The translations under genes were made by a program, and so were the position numbers. Positions 52,369 through 61,851 of a DNA stretch of 64,000 nucleotides are shown piece after piece; position 1 is the stretch's first letter; each line of letters opens with the position of its first letter. Under the pieces are notes generated by a model. The model was not told the origin of the DNA. It made no database searches and worked only from the letters and a program-made list of their open reading frames with translations. The stretch comes from Dorea formicigenerans (GTDB taxonomy: Bacteria; Bacillota; Clostridia; Lachnospirales; Lachnospiraceae), in contig NZ_CP102279.1 of assembly GCF_025150245.1 (NCBI RefSeq), forward strand, positions 1,857,423 to 1,921,422, given 5' to 3'.

Positions 52369-52377
52369 AGTATATCA
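52369..52377 (-). promoter_or_regulatory. Extended -10 promoter of tig
   Basis: The minus strand reads TGATATACT, a TG-n-TATACT extended -10, about 80 bases before the tig start. I see no CIRCE or CtsR box in the leader. Confidence 0.6.
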
Positions 52378-52442
52378 CAAACATTTCCAAATATCCAGTT
52401 CGATTTTACGGATATTGCGTTTTTTTATAAGGTTTTCATAAA

Positions 52443-53006
52443 TTATCTCTGATATACAATAGAATCTGCAATTTCTACTGCTTTTTCCTCGCTGATAAGC
52501 ACTTCGATCAGTTTCAGTGCAAAATCAATTGCAGTTCCAACTCCCTGACTTGTAATGATATTTTCGTCAGTTGCTACTGGTGCTCCGGTCAGATATGCAT
52601 CTTCAATCTCACTTTCCATGTCTGGATAGCAAGTCGCTCTCTTTCCTTTTAAAAGTCCCATATCTGCGAGAATTGTCGGTGCCGCACAAATTGCTGCCAC
52701 ATATCTTCCGTCGTCATATGCTTCTTGAACTGCCTTTCTGACATTCTCATCTTCTTTCAGATTCGTTGTTCCCGGCATTCCACCCGGAAGCACGATCATA
52801 TCGGATTCTTTAAAATCAATCTCTGTGATCAGATCCTCTGTCTGCACAGGTATTCCATGTGCTCCGCGCACTGTATAATCATCTGTAATTGATACTGTAT
52901 CCACATACACTTTTGCTCTTCGAAGCAGATCTACTACCGTCAGAGCCTCAATCTCTTCAAATCCATCTGCTAATAATACAGTTACTTTTTTCATACTAAA
53001 TTTCAT
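52443..53006 (-). CDS. DJ-1/PfpI family protein
   Basis: This 187-residue protein has the class I glutaminase-like fold: VTVLLADGFEEIEALTVVDLLRRA at the start and the nucleophile elbow VAAICAAPTILADMGLLKGKRAT, where Cys is the reactive residue and the Glu in FEEIEA its partner. It resembles DJ-1/YajL more than the PfpI protease group. Activities reported for the family include deglycase or chaperone functions under debate. ATG 53006 follows AAGGAG by 9-10 bases. Confidence 0.88.
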   Translation of the reverse strand: MKFSMKKVTVLLADGFEEIEALTVVDLLRRAKVYVDTVSITDDYTVRGAHGIPVQTEDLITEIDFKESDMIVLPGGMPGTTNLKEDENVRKAVQEAYDDGRYVAAICAAPTILADMGLLKGKRATCYPDMESEIEDAYLTGAPVATDENIITSQGVGTAIDFALKLIEVLISEEKAVEIADSIVYQR

Positions 53007-53112
53007 AACGGATCTCTCCTTTTCTTATTTTTCTTGACTCATTTTCTTAATAGTAACACTGTTTACTTTTTGTGTAAACTGAATTATGATTATGCCATGG
53101 AGGTATTATAAT

Positions 53113-53556
53113 ATGGAAATAGAACGCAAATATCTTATTGATACTCTTCCGGAAGATTATCAGGATTATCCCTGTCGTCACATCGAACAGGCTTATCTGA
53201 ACACGGATCCGGTTATTCGTATCCGGAAGGACAATAATAAACATGAACTCACTTATAAATCAAAAGGTCTCATGGCAAGAGAAGAATATAATCTGCCACT
53301 TGATGAAGCTTCATATCAGCATCTGCTCACAAAGATTGACGGACGTCTCATCAGAAAAAAACGTTATATGATTCCACTCAATGATTCTCTAACTATTGAA
53401 TTAGATGTCTTTGAAGACGATCTGGCTCCACTGCTTCTGGCTGAAGTAGAATTTCCAGATGAAGCTTCGGCACTCTCTTTCACACCACCAGAATGGTTTG
53501 GAACAGATGTTACATTCTCCAGCGAATATCACAACAGTACTCTTAGTTTAAAATAG
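53113..53556 (+). CDS. CYTH domain protein
   Basis: This 147-residue protein starts MEIERKYLIDTLPEDYQD, containing the ExExK motif that defines CYTH (adenylyl cyclase CyaB/thiamine triphosphatase) domains. Later conserved charges are in PVIRIRKDNNKHELTYKSKG, IRKKRYMIPL, IELDVFEDDLAPLLLAEVEF. The fold is a beta-tunnel that hydrolyses inorganic triphosphate or related substrates; most small bacterial members are tripolyphosphatases. ATG 53113 has GGAGG 9 bases before; a longer frame from 53086 would overlap that site. Confidence 0.87.
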   Translation: MEIERKYLIDTLPEDYQDYPCRHIEQAYLNTDPVIRIRKDNNKHELTYKSKGLMAREEYNLPLDEASYQHLLTKIDGRLIRKKRYMIPLNDSLTIELDVFEDDLAPLLLAEVEFPDEASALSFTPPEWFGTDVTFSSEYHNSTLSLK

Positions 53557-53697
53557 TCTGATTATATTGTTAATTTTATTTAAAAGCAACACATTGTTGC
53601 TTTTTCTTATTTTGCGACATTTTGGCGCATATTCTTTTATTTATTGAACAAATTGTTATGATGTAAACATATTTTTGATTCAATGGAGGAAACATCA

Positions 53698-54105
53698 ATG
53701 GCCAATATCCAATTGACCGAGAATCTTCGTATTCTGCGTGAGCGAAGTAATCTTAAGCAGGATGAATTTAGCAGATATCTGAATATTTCTCGTCAGACAT
53801 ATTCCAATTACGAGCGTGGCACACGCACCCCTGATCTGGAATTACTCAAATCAATTGCTGACTTTTATCATATTACCATTGATGAACTTTTATTCTGTAA
53901 CGGCTACAAGATTCCTCTGTATTCCATGCAGCCCGATAGAATTTCCGAGGGCGAAATTCCGTATATTAAATGCAAAAAATCCGATAATATCATCTATCTC
54001 ACCGATGAAGAGCTAAAGCTTTTACTTCTTTTTCGTGCTGCTTCTGACGAAGTGAGACAGATTATTACCGGCTTTCTTGCAAATTCAAATAATCAGGAAG
54101 AATAA
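53698..54105 (+). CDS. XRE-family transcriptional regulator
   Basis: This 135-residue protein has an N-terminal Cro/CI helix-turn-helix (LTENLRILRERSNLKQDEFSRYLNISRQTYSNYERGTRTPDLELLKSIADFYHITIDELLF). The rest is a short unrecognised tail (PLYSMQPDRISEGEIPYIKCKKSDNIIYLTDEELKLLLLFRAASDEVRQIITGF) of a kind seen in stand-alone clostridial regulators. The start at 53698 follows GGAGG by 8 bases. Its target is unknown. Its stop codon lies in a hairpin shared with the convergent aspartokinase gene. Confidence 0.9.
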   Translation: MANIQLTENLRILRERSNLKQDEFSRYLNISRQTYSNYERGTRTPDLELLKSIADFYHITIDELLFCNGYKIPLYSMQPDRISEGEIPYIKCKKSDNIIYLTDEELKLLLLFRAASDEVRQIITGFLANSNNQEE

Positions 54106-54139
54106 CAGATTGGGAAGAAATCCCATCTGTTATTCTTCC
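54096..54139. terminator. Bidirectional terminator overlapping two convergent gene ends
   Basis: Arms 54096-54115 and 54121-54139 pair over about 19 bp with one bulged T, around the loop AGAAA. Both stop codons (XRE 54103-54105 and aspartokinase 54132-54130) lie within the stem, each read as GAA-GAA-TAA. The same stem therefore encodes the Glu-Glu ends of both proteins. Confidence 0.85.
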
Positions 54140-55338
54140 ATGATAAATTCATCATGTACTGCATTCATAGCTTTGTCAATATCTTTCTCAGCTACGAGTA
54201 CTGTAATCCGAATTTCTGATGTTGAAATCATGTTGATATTGACTCTGGAATTGTACAGCGCCTCGAACATTCTGGATGCAACTCCCGGATTGCTCATCAT
54301 TCCTGCTCCTACAACAGATAATTTTGCCACATCTTTGTTGTATGTAATATCCTTAATCGTAAGTCTTTCTTTATTCTTATCCAGAACTTCTAACGCATGT
54401 TCAAGATCATCCGAAGCAACAGTAAAGGAAATATCTTTTGTCCCCTCGCGTCCTACAGACTGTAAAATAATATCTACATTAATGTTATTGGCTGCCAGTG
54501 TATCAAATACACTAAAAGCTGTCCCTGGTTTGTCTTCTACTCCGATTACAGAGATTCTTGCTGTATTTTTATCTGCTGCAACTCCTGTTACTAACAGTTT
54601 TTCCATTCCTGTTCCCTCCCCTACTACGGTTCCTTCTGTCTGATTGAGACTAGATCTGACTACCAGCTCTACATTGTATTTTTTTGCCATCTCGACTGAA
54701 CGGTTGTGAAGTACTTTCGCTCCAAGGCTCGCCAGCTCCAGCATCTCATCATAAGTAATAAAATCTAATTTTTTTGCATTCTTTACAATTCTCGGATCAG
54801 CTGTAAAGACTCCATCAACATCTGTATAAATCTCACATTTGTCTGCATGAAGTACCGCAGCAAGCGCAACTGCAGTTGTGTCTGAACCACCTCGTCCAAG
54901 TGTTGTAATATCGTCATACTTATTCACACCCTGGAATCCTGTTACGATCACAATCTTTCTGGAATCCAGTTCATGTCTGATACGCTTAGTATCTACACGT
55001 TTAAATCTTGCATTTCCATAACGTGATGTTGCATGCATCGCAACCTGGAATGCATTTAGAGATACCGCTGGCACATCCAGTGCCTGCATAGCCATAGCCA
55101 TCAATGATACTGACACTTGTTCTCCTGTTGTCAAAAGCATATCCAACTCACGCTTCTTTGCATCTGGGTTGATGGAATTTGCAAGTTCAATCAGCTCATC
55201 TGTTGTATCTCCCATCGCAGAAAGCACGACTACCACATCATGCCCTGCTTTATAGTCTTCAATGCAGCGTCTTGCCACATTAAATATTCGTTCTTTATTG
55301 GCAACAGAAGTCCCGCCAAATTTTTTAACGATCAGCAT
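54130..55338 (-). CDS. Aspartokinase
   Basis: This 402-residue monofunctional aspartokinase starts MLIVKKFGGTSVANKERI (the K-F-G-G-T motif) and has GRGGSDTTAVALAAVLHADKCEIYTDVDGVFTADPRIV in the kinase domain, then two ACT domains (VTGVAADKNTARISVIGVEDKPGTAFSVFDTLAANNINVDII). It makes aspartyl phosphate for the lysine, threonine and methionine branches. Allosteric inhibition by lysine and/or threonine is likely but not readable. It lies 16 bases after hom. Confidence 0.95.
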   Translation of the reverse strand: MLIVKKFGGTSVANKERIFNVARRCIEDYKAGHDVVVVLSAMGDTTDELIELANSINPDAKKRELDMLLTTGEQVSVSLMAMAMQALDVPAVSLNAFQVAMHATSRYGNARFKRVDTKRIRHELDSRKIVIVTGFQGVNKYDDITTLGRGGSDTTAVALAAVLHADKCEIYTDVDGVFTADPRIVKNAKKLDFITYDEMLELASLGAKVLHNRSVEMAKKYNVELVVRSSLNQTEGTVVGEGTGMEKLLVTGVAADKNTARISVIGVEDKPGTAFSVFDTLAANNINVDIILQSVGREGTKDISFTVASDDLEHALEVLDKNKERLTIKDITYNKDVAKLSVVGAGMMSNPGVASRMFEALYNSRVNINMISTSEIRITVLVAEKDIDKAMNAVHDEFIMEE

Positions 55339-55353
55339 AGTTTCTCCCTTTCC

Positions 55354-56574
55354 CTAATCTTCAATACGAATCATATGAAGAATCTGGTCTTCATAACTCT
55401 TCGCTCTTGTATCATAATCACCTTCCATCATGATTGGAGTCACAAATCCAAACTCTCCGTCCAGACCGTCAACCTTCACGATTTCAACATCCCCAAAGGA
55501 ATAACGGATATCTTCAATCTTCTCCTCCACGTTCCCTTTCATACGGATAAAGAATCGTCTCTTCATGGAAGATTTATCTTCCAGACGGAGTTTCTCTTCT
55601 TTCCACATAGTCATCACATTGCGGTTCAGGTTCTTAGCCGCTTCCACAACATCGGATACAACAGCACTTGCTGTTGGAAGTTTTCCTGCCCCGCTTCCAT
55701 AGAACATCGCATCTCCCAAGACATTTCCATGAACGAAAATTGCATTGAAAACACCATTTACATTGTAAAGCGGGTGATCCGGATAAAGCATGCAAGGTGC
55801 GACCATCGCGCCAAGTCTTCCGGCATGTGTCTTGCTGGAAGCCAAAAGCTTGATTGTAGTTCCCATAGCCTTTGCATATCTCATATCTTCTACTGTAATC
55901 TTTGTAATTCCTTCACAGTAAATATCTTCAAAATCTACCTGCTGACCGGAAATCAGAGATGACAAAATTGCAATCTTTCTGCAGGCATCGTATCCTTCTA
56001 CATCTGCCTCCGGATTTCGCTCTGCATATCCGTTATCCTGTGCTTCCTTTAATACAGAAGCATAATCTGCTCCTTCATAGAACATCTTCGTCAACATATA
56101 ATTCGTCGTGCCATTGAGGATTCCGGTAATTTCTTCAATCTCATCTGCTGTCAGTGAAGAATTAAGCGGACGGATAATCGGAATACCACCGCCTACACTC
56201 GCCTCAAACAGAAAATTTATGTTCTTTTCTTTTGCAATAGAAAGCAATTCTGCACCGTGCTTTGCCACAAGTGCCTTATTGGAAGTTACGACACATTTTC
56301 CGGCAAGAAGGCTTCTTTTCACAAAGGTATACGCTGGTTCGATTCCTCCCATGACTTCCACAACGATCTGGATCTCATCATCAGAGATAATTGTCTCAAA
56401 ATCATGAATTACTTTTTCCTGTATCGGATCTTCTGGAAAATTCCTGATGTCCAACACATATTTTACATTCAGTGCATCCCCGATTCTCTGGGCAATGCGC
56501 TCACCATTGGTATCAATAACTTCCACGACACCTGAACCAACTGTACCATACCCCATCACTGCTATATTTATCAT
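55354..56574 (-). CDS. hom: Homoserine dehydrogenase
   Basis: This 406-residue enzyme has the NAD(P) motif MGYGTVGSGVVEVI, the substrate region ILNGTTNYMLTKM, DVEGYDACRKIAILS and a C-terminal ACT domain (RFFIRMKGNVEEKIEDIRYSFGDVEIVK). It reduces aspartate semialdehyde to homoserine. Its ATG overlaps the prfB stop as ATGA. With the adjoining aspartokinase it covers two steps of threonine/methionine synthesis. Confidence 0.95.
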   Translation of the reverse strand: MINIAVMGYGTVGSGVVEVIDTNGERIAQRIGDALNVKYVLDIRNFPEDPIQEKVIHDFETIISDDEIQIVVEVMGGIEPAYTFVKRSLLAGKCVVTSNKALVAKHGAELLSIAKEKNINFLFEASVGGGIPIIRPLNSSLTADEIEEITGILNGTTNYMLTKMFYEGADYASVLKEAQDNGYAERNPEADVEGYDACRKIAILSSLISGQQVDFEDIYCEGITKITVEDMRYAKAMGTTIKLLASSKTHAGRLGAMVAPCMLYPDHPLYNVNGVFNAIFVHGNVLGDAMFYGSGAGKLPTASAVVSDVVEAAKNLNRNVMTMWKEEKLRLEDKSSMKRRFFIRMKGNVEEKIEDIRYSFGDVEIVKVDGLDGEFGFVTPIMMEGDYDTRAKSYEDQILHMIRIED

Positions 56575-57696
56575 ACCGTTCCTCCCTTTTCACCGCCTGA
56601 TACATATTTTAAATAGGCGTTTATAAACATATCAAGATCTCCGTCAAGAACCGCCGTAACATTGCCATTTTCCACATTCGTTCTGTGGTCTTTTACCAAC
56701 GTGTATGGCTGCATAACATAGGACCTTATCTGATTACCGAATCCGATGTCTTTTACTTCTCCCCGGATATCTGATACTTTTTCTGCCTGTTCCTGCTCCT
56801 GCAGCAGCTTTAATTTTGCCTTCAACATCTGCATAGCTTTTTCTTTATTATGATGCTGTGACCTTTCATTCTGGCATTGAACTACAATTCCTGTCGGCAA
56901 ATGCGTGATTCGGATTGCAGAAGATGTCTTATTGACATGTTGTCCGCCAGCCCCGCTTGCACGATAGGTATCAATTTTCAGATCATCCTCTAAAATATCA
57001 ATATCAATGTCTTCTTCAATATCCGGCACCACATCGCAGGAAGCAAAAGAAGTCTGTCTCTTTCCCGCTGAATTAAATGGCGAAATTCTCACAAGCCGAT
57101 GTACACCTTTTTCTGATTTCAGATAGCCATAGGCATTGTCTCCAACTACTTCAAATGTAATATTTTTTATTCCGGTAATATCTCCATCCAGATAGTCCAG
57201 TACCTGAACCGAAAATCCTTTTGTCTGAAACCACCTGGTATACATACGGTACAGCATGTTCACCCAGTCACATGCCTCCGTTCCGCCTGTTCCGGCATGT
57301 AATGTCATAATCGCATTGCAGGAATCATATTCTCCTGATAACAATGTCTCAATTCTGAGTTTTTCAAAATCTTCCTCAAAATGAGCAATATCCTTTTCAA
57401 TTTCCTTCACCATCGAGCGGTCTTCCTCTTCATCAACCATCTCAATCAGTGTACAGATATCATCATACTCCGAATATAATGCATGGATCACTTTCAAATG
57501 TTCCTGAAGATCTTTTAATTCTTTCATGATTTTTTGTGATTCTTCCGGCGCATCCCAGAATCCCGGTTCTTCTATCTTACGTTCCAGTTCCTCAACCCTG
57601 TTCTCTTTGCCGGAAATGTCAAAGTGAATCCCTCATTTCGGCAAGAGGTTCTTCATAGGAGTTCATAATTCCCTTATACTGTTCTAATTCAATCAC
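56571..57696 (-). CDS. prfB: Peptide chain release factor 2, with +1 programmed frameshift
   Basis: The gene is in two frames. Frame one runs from GTG 57696 for 25 codons to CTT-TGA-C (TGA at 57621-57619); shifting +1 at CTT continues as DISGKENRVEELERKI into a frame ending at 56571, giving about 374 residues. The GGQ motif is in RASGAGGQHVNKTSSAIR. RF2 terminates at UGA and UAA, and low RF2 favours the shift, so its level is self-regulated. The upstream stimulator is AGGGATTCA rather than the usual AGGGGGTAT. It is co-transcribed with hom. Confidence 0.95.
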
Positions 57697-57744
57697 ACTG
57701 CCTCACCTCTTTCTTTTTTATATTTTTAACTTACTGCATAACGA

Positions 57745-57776
57745 CATCTCTCCCGTCACTTTTCGCAACGGGAGAT
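57745..57776 (-). terminator. Inverted repeat between secA and prfB
   Basis: ATCTCTCCCGT and ACGGGAGAT face each other with about 12 bases between. There is no T-run after it on the minus strand, so a terminator function is weakly supported. Confidence 0.4.
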
Positions 57777-57799
57777 TCATCCCTTTTTAGATTTGTCTG

Positions 57800-60367
57800 T
57801 TATTTATTTCTTCCACAGCACTGTTTGTACTTCTTACCACTTCCACATGGGCAAGGGTCATTTGGATAGACCTTCTTGTTTTCCCGCTTCTTCGGCTCAC
57901 GAAGAGCTGTGTCATCTTTATTGGTTCCAGTTACTTTTGCGACCTGCTCACGCTCAGCTTTCTGCTCGATTCTTACATGCATCAAAGTTCTGACTGTTGT
58001 CTCTGTAATTGCCTGAGTCATCTCGCCGAACATATCATATCCAAGCATCTTATACTCAACCTTCGGGTCACGGTTACCGTAAGCCTGAAGACCGATTCCC
58101 TGACGGAGCTGATCCATATCGTCAATATGATCCATCCATTTTGCATCAATAACTTTCAAAAGCACGACACGTTCCAGCTCACGGATATGCTCCGGCTCCG
58201 GGAACTCTGCTTCTTTTGCTTCATACGCTTTTGCTGCGCGCTCTTTTAACAGATGCTTCAGCTCTTTCTGTCCCATACCTTTGACATCATCCGGTGTTAC
58301 CGGTGCCATCGGAATGACCGCTCCTATTACACGGTTCAGTTCAATCAGATCCCAGTCCTCATAGTCCTGATCTACTGAAACTTCAGCATCTACAGTATTC
58401 TCAATGTAATCGTTAATCATATGGAAGATGGAATCACGCATATTCTCGCCATCCAGCACACGTCTTCTCTCTTCGTAGATGATTTCTCTCTGCTCATTCA
58501 TAACCTGGTCGTACTCTAACAGATTCTTACGAATTGCAAAGTTATTGCTCTCAATCTTCTGCTGAGCTTTCTCAATCGCACTGGAAAGCATCTTATGCTC
58601 GATCTGCTCGCCTTCTTCTACTCCAAGCGTCTCAAACACCTGCATCAGTCTCTCAGAACCGAACAGTCTCATCAGGTCATCTTCCAAAGAAATGTAGAAT
58701 CTAGATTCTCCCGGATCCCCCTGACGGCCGGAACGGCCACGTAACTGGTTATCAATACGTCTGGATTCGTGACGCTCAGTACCGATGATCTTTAATCCAC
58801 CGGCTTCTCTTGACTCATCATCCAGCTTGATATCTGTACCACGGCCGGCCATATTCGTTGCGATTGTGACCGCATCGTGAATACCTGCCTGCGCCACGAT
58901 CTCAGCCTCCAGCTCATGATACTTAGCATTCAATACATTATGCTTAATTCCTCTTCGTTTGAGCATACTGCTTAAAAGTTCAGAAGTCTCAATTGTAATT
59001 GTACCAACAAGCACTGGCTGATGATTTGCATGCGCTTTTTCAATTTCATCACATACTGCATTGAATTTTTCTTTCTTTGTCTTATATACGGCATCTTCCA
59101 AGTCTTTTCTCGCAACCGGACGATTAGTCGGAATCTCAATTACATCCATTCCATAAATCTCACGGAACTCCTTCTCCTCAGTAAGGGCTGTACCTGTCAT
59201 ACCGGCTTTCTTCTCAAATTTGTTAAACAAGTTCTGGAAAGTAATGGTTGCCAATGTCTTACTTTCTCTCTTAACCTTCACATGCTCTTTTGCTTCGATT
59301 GCCTGATGAAGTCCGTCTGAATAACGGCGTCCCGGCATAATACGTCCGGTAAACTCGTCAACGATGAGTACTTCATCGTCTTTTACAACATAATCCTGGT
59401 CACGGAACATCAGATTATGTGCACGCAGCGCAAGGATAATATTATGCTGGATTTCCAGGTTTTCCGGATCAGCCAGGTTCTCAATATGAAAGAACTTTTC
59501 AACTTTCTTTACACCATCTTCTGTCAGGTTGATATTCTTCTCTTTTTCATTGACGATAAAATCACCAGTCTCTTCAATATCCTCGCCCATAATGGCATTC
59601 ATCTTACTGAATTCACCACTCGCCTCGCCTTTTTCCAACTGACGCGCAAGAATATCGCATGCTTCATATAGCTTGGTAGATTTATCACTCTGACCGGAAA
59701 TGATCAGTGGTGTTCTCGCCTCATCAATCAATACGGAATCGACCTCATCGATGATAGCATATTTCAGTCCACGCTGAACGAGCTGCTCTTTATAAATAAC
59801 CATGTTATCTCTCAGATAATCAAATCCGAGTTCGTTGTTCGTTACATAAGTAATATCGCAATTGTATGCAGCACGTCTCTCATCATTATCCATGCTATTC
59901 AATACAACTCCGACAGTCAGTCCCAGGAACTCATGAACCTGTCCCATCCACTCAGCATCACGCTTTGCCAGATAGTCGTTGACTGTTACAATATGCACCC
60001 CCTCACCGGTCAATGCATTCAAATAAGCCGGAAGTGTAGAAACCAGTGTCTTACCTTCACCAGTCTTCATCTCAGAAATACGTCCCTGATGAAGAATAAT
60101 TCCTCCGATCAACTGTACTCTGTAATGCTTCATGCCAAGTGTACGTCCTGCCGCCTCACGCACAACTGCAAACGCCTCCGGCAGAATATCATCCAGTGTC
60201 TCTGTGCCTTTCAGACGGCTCTTAAATTCCTGTGTCTTATTCTTAAGCTCCTCGTCGGAAAGCTGCTCCATCTGCGGCCCCAACGCTTCAATCTCATCTA
60301 CAATGGGATAGATACGCTTTAACTCATTTTCACTATGTGTTCCAAAAATTTTTTGCAATAAGCCCAT
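57800..60367 (-). CDS. secA: Preprotein translocase ATPase SecA
   Basis: This 855-residue motor protein has Walker [10 protein letters not shown], the DEVDS box, [12 protein letters not shown] and [13 protein letters not shown] helicase motifs, and a C-terminal zinc-binding tail [16 protein letters not shown]. It drives export through SecYEG in an ATP-dependent manner. The start at ATG 60367 follows AGGAG by 12 bases. It stands upstream of prfB, a common arrangement in Firmicutes. Confidence 0.97.
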   Translation of the reverse strand: MGLLQKIFGTHSENELKRIYPIVDEIEALGPQMEQLSDEELKNKTQEFKSRLKGTETLDDILPEAFAVVREAAGRTLGMKHYRVQLIGGIILHQGRISEMKTGEGKTLVSTLPAYLNALTGEGVHIVTVNDYLAKRDAEWMGQVHEFLGLTVGVVLNSMDNDERRAAYNCDITYVTNNELGFDYLRDNMVIYKEQLVQRGLKYAIIDEVDSVLIDEARTPLIISGQSDKSTKLYEACDILARQLEKGEASGEFSKMNAIMGEDIEETGDFIVNEKEKNINLTEDGVKKVEKFFHIENLADPENLEIQHNIILALRAHNLMFRDQDYVVKDDEVLIVDEFTGRIMPGRRYSDGLHQAIEAKEHVKVKRESKTLATITFQNLFNKFEKKAGMTGTALTEEKEFREIYGMDVIEIPTNRPVARKDLEDAVYKTKKEKFNAVCDEIEKAHANHQPVLVGTITIETSELLSSMLKRRGIKHNVLNAKYHELEAEIVAQAGIHDAVTIATNMAGRGTDIKLDDESREAGGLKIIGTERHESRRIDNQLRGRSGRQGDPGESRFYISLEDDLMRLFGSERLMQVFETLGVEEGEQIEHKMLSSAIEKAQQKIESNNFAIRKNLLEYDQVMNEQREIIYEERRRVLDGENMRDSIFHMINDYIENTVDAEVSVDQDYEDWDLIELNRVIGAVIPMAPVTPDDVKGMGQKELKHLLKERAAKAYEAKEAEFPEPEHIRELERVVLLKVIDAKWMDHIDDMDQLRQGIGLQAYGNRDPKVEYKMLGYDMFGEMTQAITETTVRTLMHVRIEQKAEREQVAKVTGTNKDDTALREPKKRENKKVYPNDPCPCGSGKKYKQCCGRNK

Positions 60368-60491
60368 ATCTATACATTACTCCTTGTCCGTAAATTTACT
60401 CAGTATCCATTCTATCACTATCAAGAATGCAATTCAACCAATTTACAAAGTGTTTTCAAACTGTTCACACTTGAAATATTTTCTCATCATT

Positions 60492-60520
60492 CAAGAATTC
60501 TCTCGCATTCTTGTTGCGAA
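60492..60520 (+). repeat. Decayed copy of the CAAGAATGCC repeat
   Basis: CAAGAATTCTCTCGCATTCTTG plus TTGCGAA matches the first hairpin and spacer of the 73-bp repeat with a few changes. It lies between secA and hisA. Confidence 0.65.
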
Positions 60521-60541
60521 CTAAGCTGCATAAATTCTATA

Positions 60542-61309
60542 CTAATATTTTTTAATCTGCTCATATGGAAGATGTCCTCCAAAAAGATCCAGCGCACTTC
60601 CTATTGTAAAATCCACTTTTCCACCCGTCTTTTTTCTAAAATGTTCAATGTCCTCAAGACTTGCGATTCCTCCTGCATAAGTCACTGGTATCATATCGAA
60701 CTCTCCAAGAATTTTTGCCAGCTCTTCATCAATTCCTGCTGATTTTCCTTCTACATCCACACCATGCACCAGATATTCATCGCAATATCCGGCAATTTCC
60801 CTTAAAACTTCCTGTGTCAGTTTTACATCCGTAAACTTCTGCCAGCGGTCTGTCACTATATAATAACCGTCTTCTTTTTTCCTGCAGCTCAAATCAATGA
60901 CAACATTTTCTTTCCCCACTGCATGTTTAAGTTTTTCCATATTTTCCCAATTTATCTTCCCGTCGCGGAACACATAAGATGTTACGATCACATGGCTTGC
61001 CCCCGCCTCCAGAAACTCTTCTGCATTTTCGGCATGGATTCCACCGCCCACCTGAAGTCCTTTTGGATATGCGCCAAGTGCCAGTATTGCCTGTGCTTTC
61101 GTTTCTCTATAATATTCTGAAGATACCGGATTTAAAAGTATCACATGTCCCCCTATAAGTCCGTCTTTCTGATACATTTTTGCATAATAATCCGCATTTT
61201 CAGAGGCCGTGAAATTTTCCTTTGCCTGATTGCCCTGATCAGTAAGACTACCGCCTACAATTTGTTTGACTTTTCCATTATGTATGTCTATACAAGGTCT
61301 GAAATGCAT
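60542..61309 (-). CDS. hisA: HisA-type isomerase, eukaryote-like (HIS6-like)
   Basis: This 255-residue TIM-barrel protein begins MHFRPCIDIHNGKVKQIVGGSL, which matches the eukaryotic HIS6 pattern more closely than standard bacterial HisA. GLQVGGGIHAENAEEFLEAGASHVIVTSYVF and VTYAGGIASLEDIEHF are the two phosphate-binding strands. The enzyme isomerises ProFAR to PRFAR in histidine synthesis. ATG 61309 follows AAAGGAG by 8 bases; a longer frame to 61345 lacks one. No other his genes adjoin it. Confidence 0.85.
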   Translation of the reverse strand: MHFRPCIDIHNGKVKQIVGGSLTDQGNQAKENFTASENADYYAKMYQKDGLIGGHVILLNPVSSEYYRETKAQAILALGAYPKGLQVGGGIHAENAEEFLEAGASHVIVTSYVFRDGKINWENMEKLKHAVGKENVVIDLSCRKKEDGYYIVTDRWQKFTDVKLTQEVLREIAGYCDEYLVHGVDVEGKSAGIDEELAKILGEFDMIPVTYAGGIASLEDIEHFRKKTGGKVDFTIGSALDLFGGHLPYEQIKKY

Positions 61310-61415
61310 GAAAAAACTCCTTTCCTTATCCAAAAGAAAAGCCACACTCTCACAGGGACAAATCCATTTATCCCCGAAAAAATGTGACCTTGTCTTCTTA
61401 TCTTACGTTCTTTTC

Positions 61416-61742
61416 TTATCTGTCGTTTACATTGTCATTACCAGTCGTCGCATCATTCACTGTGTTATTGTTTGTGTTTTTCCGGTTATCCGACCGTCCA
61501 TCACCATCCAGATCATCGACTACTTCGCCTACGCCTTTTCCGACATCGTCAATTCCATCTTCCAGGCCGTCACCGATTTTGTCCATGGCACTATCACCAG
61601 TCTGTGTGTCATTCGCGCCATTGTCATTCACCACATCATTCTGCCCTGCTCCATTATCATTTGAATTTCCTGCACAGGCAGTAACTGAAACCAGAATACC
61701 AACACACATCATAATCAACAATAACTTTTTTAACCGTTTCAT
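61416..61742 (-). CDS. Small Asp/Asn/Gly-rich lipoprotein
   Basis: This 108-residue protein has a lipoprotein signal (MKRLKKLLLIMMCVGILVSVTACAGN), with lipobox VTAC, followed by a low-complexity acidic region (GDGLEDGIDDVGKGVGEVVDDLDGDGRSDN) rich in Asp, Asn and Gly. I do not recognise a function. ATG 61742 is preferred because AGGAG lies 9 bases before; the frame is open to 61790. It lies between hisA and fbp, on the same strand. Confidence 0.75.
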   Translation of the reverse strand: MKRLKKLLLIMMCVGILVSVTACAGNSNDNGAGQNDVVNDNGANDTQTGDSAMDKIGDGLEDGIDDVGKGVGEVVDDLDGDGRSDNRKNTNNNTVNDATTGNDNVNDR

Positions 61743-61851
61743 AATTTTCGTCTCCTTTTCCGTATAGAATGCTACATGCAAATACTTCACTTGCTGATAG
61801 TAATATCTGCATTTTACAGTTTTCTATACCTTTTTAGAGATTGACATTATT

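Noticed and set aside
57527-57621. prfB as frameshifted pseudogene
   Set aside because: CTT-TGA-C is the known programmed +1 site of RF2 genes, and both flanking frames are RF2-like.
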